NCBI GenBank assembly: GCA_031431195.1
Contig: JANPCU010000089.1
Location: 1-7,039, forward strand
DNA: 7,039 bases
Direction of reading: 5' to 3'
Source: TH-plancto1 sp031431195
GTDB lineage: Bacteria > Planctomycetota > Planctomycetia > Planctomycetales > Planctomycetaceae
Shown: positions 5,698-7,039 of the stretch, piece after piece
Layout: every line of letters starts with the position of its first letter
Numbering within the stretch: position 1 is the first letter of the stretch
The notes under the pieces: generated by a model
What the model was told of the DNA's origin: nothing
Databases searched by the model: none
The model's input: the letters and a program-made list of their open reading frames with translations, nothing else
Made by a program: the position numbers and the translations under genes

Positions 5698-5701
5698 GAG
5701 G
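5698..5701 (+). promoter_or_regulatory. Ribosome binding site for the 97-aa gene
   Basis: GAGG lies 6 nt before ATG 5708. The upstream in-frame ATG (5633) has its purine run directly touching it, so 5708 is the better start; it also removes a Cys/Gly/Ser-rich leader that looks non-coding. Confidence 0.55.
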
Positions 5702-5707
5702 TCAGGC

Positions 5708-6001
5708 ATGTCTACTGGCTCACGTTTTCCATCCGATCAAGAAGATCTACCCCGCGAACTCCTCGAGCTCGGCCGGCGGATCGCCACTTTACCAGACCCC
5801 CACTACGACCGACTGGTCGACCCGTACGCGCAAGTCGTCGACTGCTTTAAGCGACGCAAACGCATTCTGGTTCTGGTTCAAGAAGCACTCTCACAACTCC
5901 GCCTCGACATCAAATATTTGATGTTCGATCTCGATGCTACTCGGCAAGAGCGGGATGAATTGAAGGCTCAGCTGGAACAAAGCGAACGGGACGACGGTTA
6001 A
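5708..6001 (+). CDS. Small basic coiled-coil protein, planctomycete-type hypothetical
   Basis: This 97-aa cytoplasmic protein has no signal peptide or membrane segment. After a short variable N-terminus it carries LPRELLELGRRIATLPDPHY (14-33), a basic stretch FKRRKRI (47-53), a helix ILVLVQEALSQLRLDIKYLM (53-72) and a charged C-terminal coiled coil LDATRQERDELKAQLEQSER (75-94). I associate this arrangement with short uncharacterised proteins of planctomycetes, but I cannot name a family or function. Basic centre plus coiled coil would suit a dimeric nucleic-acid-associated or scaffold protein; that is speculation. The gene stands alone on the plus strand, convergent with the HicB-like gene. 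Its stop codon lies in the loop of a hairpin (5986-6010). A longer form starting at 5633 (122 aa) is possible but less likely. Confidence 0.75.
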   Translation: MSTGSRFPSDQEDLPRELLELGRRIATLPDPHYDRLVDPYAQVVDCFKRRKRILVLVQEALSQLRLDIKYLMFDLDATRQERDELKAQLEQSERDDG

Positions 6002-6010
6002 ACGTCCCGT
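5986..6010. terminator. Hairpin enclosing the stop codon of the 97-aa gene
   Basis: ACGGGACG (5986-5993) and CGTCCCGT (6003-6010) are perfect reverse complements, and the 9-nt loop contains the TAA stop (5999-6001). There is no T-run after it. It may act as a terminator or a 3'-end stabiliser. Confidence 0.4.
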
Positions 6011-6012
6011 GG

Positions 6013-6031
6013 GATAGGCTTCCAGCCTGTC
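6013..6031. repeat. Short GATAGGCT/AGCCTGTC hairpin
   Basis: Arms GATAGGCT (6013-6020) and AGCCTGTC (6024-6031) pair fully with one G-T wobble and a 3-nt loop. I recall GACAGGCT-type hairpins as frequent dispersed elements in planctomycete genomes. It directly follows the hairpin over the stop codon of the 97-aa gene. Confidence 0.55.
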
Positions 6032-6049
6032 GTATGTGGTCCGGGAGGA

Positions 6050-6090
6050 ATGCTCCGCTGCGCAAAGCCTTCGCGTCGCAGCTAAACGGG
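6050..6090 (+). repeat. 41-nt gene-end repeat, copy 1
   Basis: This segment, running from ATGCTCCGCTGCG to GCAGCTAAACGGG, is identical over 41 nt to 6586-6626. It contains an inverted pair GCTGCG (6057-6062) / CGCAGC (6077-6082) with a 14-nt loop. It lies between the convergent 97-aa gene and HicB-like gene, 48 nt and 61 nt from their stops. Confidence 0.9.
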
Positions 6091-6151
6091 GCGATTCGAA
6101 GCTCGGTCGAACCTCGGTCTCCAGTTCCGGCCAGGACGGCATCTCCCCGAA

Positions 6152-6382
6152 TCACGCAATCTTCTGTGCCAACCCTTGGCCAGCCGTAGGGGGAGGCAAT
6201 GGCTGGCCGTCGCTCTTCAGCGTATCGAGCCAGTTTTCCACGATCTCGCATAAATGCGAATAGACTTCGGCTTCGTCACTTCCATGACAGCATGGACCGA
6301 TGATCCCTGGGCATTGCCCCACGAAGCACTGGTCTTCTTCGGACCACTCGACAATCTTAATGTACCGGGCGCTGTCATTCAT
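6152..6382 (-). CDS. HicB-like small protein without DNA-binding domain
   Basis: This 76-aa protein has the HicB-type partial RNase H fold. A first strand YIKIVEWSEEDQCFVGQCPG (7-26) ends in a Pro-Gly turn, followed by a short strand, GSDEAEVYSHLCEIVENWLD (34-53) as the long helix, and a tail DGQPLPPPTAG. Classical HicB antitoxins neutralise the HicA mRNA interferase and carry a C-terminal ribbon-helix-helix or HTH domain. Here the protein ends soon after the helix, and no HicA-like gene (small, with GSHH motif) is nearby. It may therefore act as a stand-alone binding protein or be a relic. Cys19, Cys24, Cys31, Cys32 and Cys45 make it unusually Cys-rich for 76 residues. Its ATG overlaps the stop of a tiny upstream ORF in ATGA, and GAGGAG lies 8 nt before the start. 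Fold assignment is good; function is uncertain. Confidence 0.8.
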   Translation of the reverse strand: MNDSARYIKIVEWSEEDQCFVGQCPGIIGPCCHGSDEAEVYSHLCEIVENWLDTLKSDGQPLPPPTAGQGLAQKIA

Positions 6383-6459
6383 GATTGAGACTCCTCAATG
6401 ACTCTCTGGACTTCTCGCTCTTGGTAGATTTCTCGCACTCCTCGAAATATTGTTGACAA
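6379..6459 (-). CDS. Tiny ORF coupled to the HicB-like gene, or a truncated gene
   Basis: The open frame ends ...STIFRGVREIYQEREVQRVI plus EESQS, with its TGA sharing the ATGA of the HicB-like start. A TTG at 6459-6457 would give 26 aa; no ATG is available in frame before the frame runs into the repeat at 6532-6626. The peptide reads like one amphipathic helix with regular hydrophobic spacing, which favours real coding. It could be the complete small partner of the HicB-like protein, or the tail of a gene cut by the repeat. A rival frame from ATG 6503-6501 down to 6375 encodes 42 aa of poor, Ser/Lys-rich composition and looks less natural. I do not recognise a family. Confidence 0.35.
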   Translation of the reverse strand: MSTIFRGVREIYQEREVQRVIEESQS

Positions 6460-6531
6460 CTTCTTCGTCTGTCCTGGCTCACTCCGCCGTCCGAAAGGAT
6501 CATGGGTTACGGAAGCGTATCGGCACGCGGG

Positions 6532-6595
6532 CGAAGCGGAGCTTCGGGGATATTCCGTCCCCAGCGGAGCTTGGGACGGAGGGGGATGCTCCGCT
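6532..6595. repeat. Cluster of overlapping hairpins beside the gene-end repeat
   Basis: Three stems overlap. CGAAGC / GCTTCG (6532-6546) has a GGA loop. TCCGTCCC (6554-6561) / GGGACGGA (6573-6580) has an 11-nt loop. AGCGGAGC (6563-6570) / GCTCCGCT (6588-6595) reaches into the 41-nt repeat. The last two cannot form together, so the RNA could switch between folds. Confidence 0.6.
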
Positions 6596-6626
6596 GCGCA
6601 AAGCCTTCGCGTCGCAGCTAAACGGG
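6586..6626 (+). repeat. 41-nt gene-end repeat, copy 2
   Basis: Identical over 41 nt to 6050-6090. It ends only 4 nt beyond the stop codon (6631-6633) of the minus-strand gluconolactonase-like gene. On the minus strand the repeat creates an open frame encoding RLAATRRLCAAEH, which also appears at the other copy and can mislead gene callers. Confidence 0.9.
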
Positions 6627-6630
6627 ACAC

Positions 6631-7039
6631 TCATGTGATGTGAGCGCCCTGGGCTTCGGTGTAGACGGCGTAGACCGAGGTGCTGGCGGTCATAAACAGG
6701 CGGTTGCGTTTGGGGCCGCCGAAGCAGACGTTGCTGCAGATCTCGGGGAGGCGGATCTGGCCGATGCGGACTCCTTCGGTCGGCTCGAAGACATGCACGC
6801 CGTCGTAGCCGTCGCCGACCCAGCCTGCACTGGCCCAGATGTTGCCGTCGATGTCGCAACGGATGCCATCCGCGAAACCGGCAACGGACTGATCCTCAGT
6901 CTTCCCAGTCTTCGGATTGACGATCTTGATCGAGTTGTTGGGAAACGAGAGCTTCATCGAAGCAAACTCCTTCCCGCCCGCCAGCGTCTTCTCCTCCACC
7001 ACGTCCCACACCTTGATGTTCTTCGGTGCCTCCTCGTAG
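6631..7039 (-). CDS. SMP-30/gluconolactonase-family protein, C-terminal part
   Basis: The gene enters from the right edge and its last 135 residues are visible, starting YEEAPKNIKVWDVVEEKTLA. The block FADGIRCDIDGNIWASAGWV (55-74), then DGYDGVHVFEP (76-86), the IGQIRLPEICSNVCFGGPKR stretch (92-111) and NRLFMTASTSVYAVYTEAQG (112-131) are characteristic of the six-bladed beta-propeller SMP-30/gluconolactonase/LRE family. These enzymes hydrolyse sugar lactones using a bound divalent metal; the Asp in ADGI is one of the expected metal-site residues. The GTG at 7011-7009 is an internal Val, not the start, because the frame stays open to the edge and the homology continues. N-terminal blades and any signal peptide are outside the window. 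The 41-nt repeat lies immediately after the stop. The exact substrate cannot be told. Confidence 0.9.
   Translation of the reverse strand, partial: YEEAPKNIKVWDVVEEKTLAGGKEFASMKLSFPNNSIKIVNPKTGKTEDQSVAGFADGIRCDIDGNIWASAGWVGDGYDGVHVFEPTEGVRIGQIRLPEICSNVCFGGPKRNRLFMTASTSVYAVYTEAQGAHIT

Larger units (their letters stand above)
5285..5707. other. Divergent intergenic region of 423 nt
   Basis: This region separates the minus-strand 942-aa gene from the plus-strand 97-aa gene and must hold both promoters. I see no convincing coding sequence. Short open frames here lack family-like composition and good ribosome binding sites. The one notable structure is the TTACAACA direct repeat at 5517-5534. No clear -35/-10 pair stands out. 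Confidence 0.5.

Noticed and set aside
5891..6142. Minus-strand frames containing RLAATRRLCAAEH here and at 6379-6630, resembling a shared protein domain
   Set aside because: The shared peptide is just the translation of the 41-nt DNA repeat; the flanking residues are unrelated.

Overview
The window looks like a piece of a planctomycete chromosome (Schlesneria/Planctopirus/Rubinisphaera-like, inferred without any database search). The grounds are the gene families present (a Tll0287-like haem protein beside an Rrf2 regulator, a giant secreted hypothetical protein, a small basic coiled-coil protein, an SMP-30/gluconolactonase-family protein), the moderately high GC, and several short hairpin repeats between genes of a kind I associate with planctomycete genomes. 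It is an accessory-type region: short independent modules separated by repeats, with a broken insertion sequence at the left edge.

Left part (1-1000): the C-terminal end of an IS5-family transposase, with a stop codon inside the conserved end of the protein, followed by a two-gene toxin-antitoxin-like module. The module is a PIN-domain (VapC-like) protein whose stop codon overlaps the start of a 71-aa putative antitoxin. The PIN protein carries a Tyr where I expect a conserved acidic residue. Two related 22-nt palindromes lie just downstream (1021-1088).

Centre-left (1183-2201): an Rrf2-family transcription factor with three Cys and an Asp placed as in the Fe-S regulators NsrR/IscR, followed 50 nt later by an exported single-haem c-type protein of the Tll0287 (DUF3365) family. 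They probably form one transcription unit for redox or nitric-oxide sensing. The next 250 nt (2202-2455) separate convergent genes and are packed with hairpins, including two inverted copies of a GGACGGACG-type hairpin.

Centre (2456-5284, minus strand): a 942-aa secreted protein of unknown function with carbohydrate-binding-like beta-sandwich regions at both ends and a probable barrel-like middle. It starts at a TTG codon with a good ribosome binding site. A 423-nt divergent intergenic region separates it from a 97-aa charged coiled-coil protein (5708-6001, plus strand).

Right part (6002-7039): hairpin repeats, then on the minus strand an orphan HicB-like protein preceded by a very small translationally coupled ORF, and the 3' end of an SMP-30/gluconolactonase-like gene that runs off the right edge. 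A 41-nt sequence occurs identically at 6050-6090 and 6586-6626, each copy close behind the 3' end of a gene. A degenerate relative lies at about 2259-2297, also at a gene 3' end. This suggests a dispersed repeat family tied to gene ends, possibly acting in termination or mRNA stability.
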